Assembly: GCF_001941975.2 (NCBI RefSeq) | Contig: NZ_CP146991.1 | Location: 3,097,001 to 3,161,000, forward strand | Source: Sporomusa sphaeroides DSM 2875 | GTDB taxonomy: Bacteria > Bacillota > Negativicutes > Sporomusales > Sporomusaceae | DNA length: 64,000 nt | Direction of reading: 5' to 3' | In this document: in pieces, positions 62,818-64,000 of the stretch | Position numbering within the stretch: position 1 is the first letter of the stretch | Layout of the letters: every line of letters starts with the position of its first letter | The notes under the pieces: model-generated | The model's database searches: none | What the model saw: only the letters and a program-made list of their open reading frames with translations | What the model was told of the DNA's origin: nothing | Position numbers and translations under genes: made by a program

Positions 62818-63279
62818 TCATAAAAGTACCAGGTACACTGTCATAGCATTGTTTAGCAGGAAGTCTTCTATTACGTTAATCGCTACTTTAAGTGCCTTAT
62901 CCCTGGGGTACCCGAAAGCACCCGACGATATCAGCGGGAAGGCAATACTCTCAAGCTTATATTCTTTTGCCAATAAAAGTGAGTTCAGATAACAATCGGC
63001 CAGCAGTTTTTCCTCGCCATTTTCACCACCGTGCCAGACCGGACCAACAGTATGTATTACATATTTTGCAGGCAGCTTATAGCCTTTTGTTATCTTAGCC
63101 TGTCCAACCTGGCACCCGCCCAGGGTGCGGCATTCTGCAAGCAATTCCGGTCCTGCGGCCCGATGGATTGCGCCGTCAACCCCTCCGCCGCCAAGCAAGG
63201 ACGAATTGGCCGCATTGACAATAGCATCTGCATGAACTTTCGTTATATCATTATGCAGTATTTCCAGTGGCATTACCAT
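62818..63279 (-). CDS. Macro-domain (ADP-ribose-binding) protein
   Basis: This 153-residue protein has [58 protein letters not shown] and [17 protein letters not shown], the YmdB-type O-acetyl-ADP-ribose deacetylase signature. The C-terminus stops right after VYLVLL; family members as I recall have about 15-20 more residues, so it may be slightly truncated. Confidence 0.9.
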   Translation of the reverse strand: MVMPLEILHNDITKVHADAIVNAANSSLLGGGGVDGAIHRAAGPELLAECRTLGGCQVGQAKITKGYKLPAKYVIHTVGPVWHGGENGEEKLLADCYLNSLLLAKEYKLESIAFPLISSGAFGYPRDKALKVAINVIEDFLLNNAMTVYLVLL

Positions 63280-63504
63280 ACCTCCTGTTCTTAATCAGGG
63301 ACATTATATTTATTATACAATACAAGCCTTTAATCATCACAATTATATTGTACCATAAGCTTAAAAATCCTTAACATAACACATTATTTCATAAATAATG
63401 GCTGCTTTTGCTTCGTGAAATGCAATAAAAATAAAGAAGCAAAAACAACATCCCTATGTTTCCCTTAAGCTTTTTGGAACCACATACATAGCATGTGAAT
63501 TATA

Positions 63505-63532
63505 AAAGCAATCGTTGAAAAACGATTGCTTT
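63505..63532 (-). terminator. Terminator of the superoxide dismutase gene
   Basis: AAAGCAATCGTT pairs with AACGATTGCTTT, then TTATAATT on the minus strand, 20 bp below the stop. Confidence 0.8.
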
Positions 63533-63551
63533 ACTTTTTATCTAACACATA

Positions 63552-64000
63552 TTAATGCCCCTCATCATCACATATAGTTTGCAGCAAAGGAAGTTGTCCT
63601 TCCATCGCTAAAATGAGACGGTTTTCAACCTCAAACCAGTTTATTAATTCTAGCCATGCTCTAACATACGCCTCTCGATTATACTGGTAATCCAGATAAT
63701 ATGCGTGCTCCCATGTGTCTACGACAAGTATAGGAATAGTCCCCCATTGAGTAAGATTTTGGTGCTTCTCAGCAGTTAAAATTTCAAGATGTTTCCAGGC
63801 TGGATTCCAAACGAGTATTCCCCAGCCAGACGCTTCAACTTTTATAGCTGCATTGGTAAATTGCTCCAGGAAGCTATCAAAGTCACCAAAATATTTATTG
63901 ATTTCTCTGCTAGTGCATGGGCCAGGTTCACCACCACAGCCCGCAGGTGCCATCACTGTCCAATAAATGCTGTGAAGAATATGGCCTGAACCGTTAAATG
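63552..64000 (-). CDS. Fe/Mn superoxide dismutase (partial, right edge)
   Basis: The frame is open to the window edge, about 149 codons: FNGSGHILHSIYWTVMAPAG, FGDFDSFLEQFTNAAIKVEASGW, metal ligands in VVDTWEHAYYLDYQYNRE. It dismutates superoxide. The loop CGGEPGPCTSREI carries two extra Cys compared with typical SodA sequences. The N-terminal part with the first His ligand lies outside the window. Confidence 0.93.
   Translation of the reverse strand, partial: FNGSGHILHSIYWTVMAPAGCGGEPGPCTSREINKYFGDFDSFLEQFTNAAIKVEASGWGILVWNPAWKHLEILTAEKHQNLTQWGTIPILVVDTWEHAYYLDYQYNREAYVRAWLELINWFEVENRLILAMEGQLPLLQTICDDEGH

Overview
The window looks like a chromosomal segment of a diderm, anaerobic Firmicute of the class Negativicutes, most likely a Sporomusaceae relative. 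It combines consensus sigma-A promoters (TTGACA, 17 bp, TATAAT type) and Firmicute-style regulators with true outer-membrane genes (TonB-dependent receptor, autotransporter barrel, OmpH/Skp). Oxygen-sensitive glycyl radical and radical-SAM enzymes, ferredoxin-linked oxidoreductases and oxygen-protection genes (AhpC, SOD, MsrA) fit an anaerobe. No rRNA, tRNA, CRISPR array or intact transposon was seen. Family names, motif knowledge and enzyme residue numbers are from memory; no database search was possible.

Region 1 (1-8.9 kb, minus strand) is a cobalamin-controlled envelope block. Three successive cobalamin riboswitches, each followed by a hairpin, precede an OmpH-like periplasmic protein, a propeller-like protein without a signal peptide, and one continuous reading frame of at least 1261 codons. 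That frame joins an autotransporter beta-barrel to a TonB-dependent receptor and runs off the left edge. Region 2 (8.9-19.3 kb) holds housekeeping genes and a cystine-type ABC transporter operon that ends in a PatB-like C-S lyase. Region 3 (19.3-26 kb) is an Fe(III)-type ABC importer with its own YesM/YesN two-component system. Region 4 (26-32 kb) is an Ada/AlkA/Ogt alkylation-repair cluster, AhpC and a FliB-like protein.

Region 5 (32-57 kb) is the core of interest: organosulfonate use as a sulfur source. Two glycyl radical enzymes carry the isethionate sulfite-lyase active-site pattern, with one activating enzyme between them. There are two sulfonate/taurine ABC importers, a taurine:pyruvate aminotransferase-like enzyme with a divergent GntR regulator, and a minus-strand operon of about 12 kb. 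That operon encodes importer, Ntn amidase, CoA ligase-ferredoxin fusion, 2-oxoacid:ferredoxin oxidoreductase, ThiS-like carrier, E1-like activator, JAMM peptidase, small siroheme sulfite reductase, TusA-like protein and O-acetylhomoserine sulfhydrylase. A coherent reading is sulfonate uptake, C-S cleavage to sulfite, reduction to sulfide, loading as a carrier thiocarboxylate, and homocysteine synthesis. A sulfoacetaldehyde reductase is not in the window.

The strongest candidate for something undescribed is a short repeated leader: a sigma-A promoter, an 8-base palindrome CTGATCAG, 4-5 A-rich bases, CTGAAGGC, then directly an intrinsic terminator. Six copies occur (17.3, 32.1, 46.5, 50.1, 54.6 and 56.9 kb). 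Five precede sulfur genes (cystine-type ABC, both glycyl radical enzymes, the big operon, the aminotransferase/taurine ABC operon) and one precedes a GGDEF/HD-GYP protein. It looks like a compact transcription-attenuation device that defines a sulfur regulon.

Region 6 (55-64 kb) holds bioB with two tandem BirA-type operators, the c-di-GMP protein, small genes, rsgA with a short upstream reading frame, a ferritin-like protein, a macro-domain protein and a right-edge superoxide dismutase.
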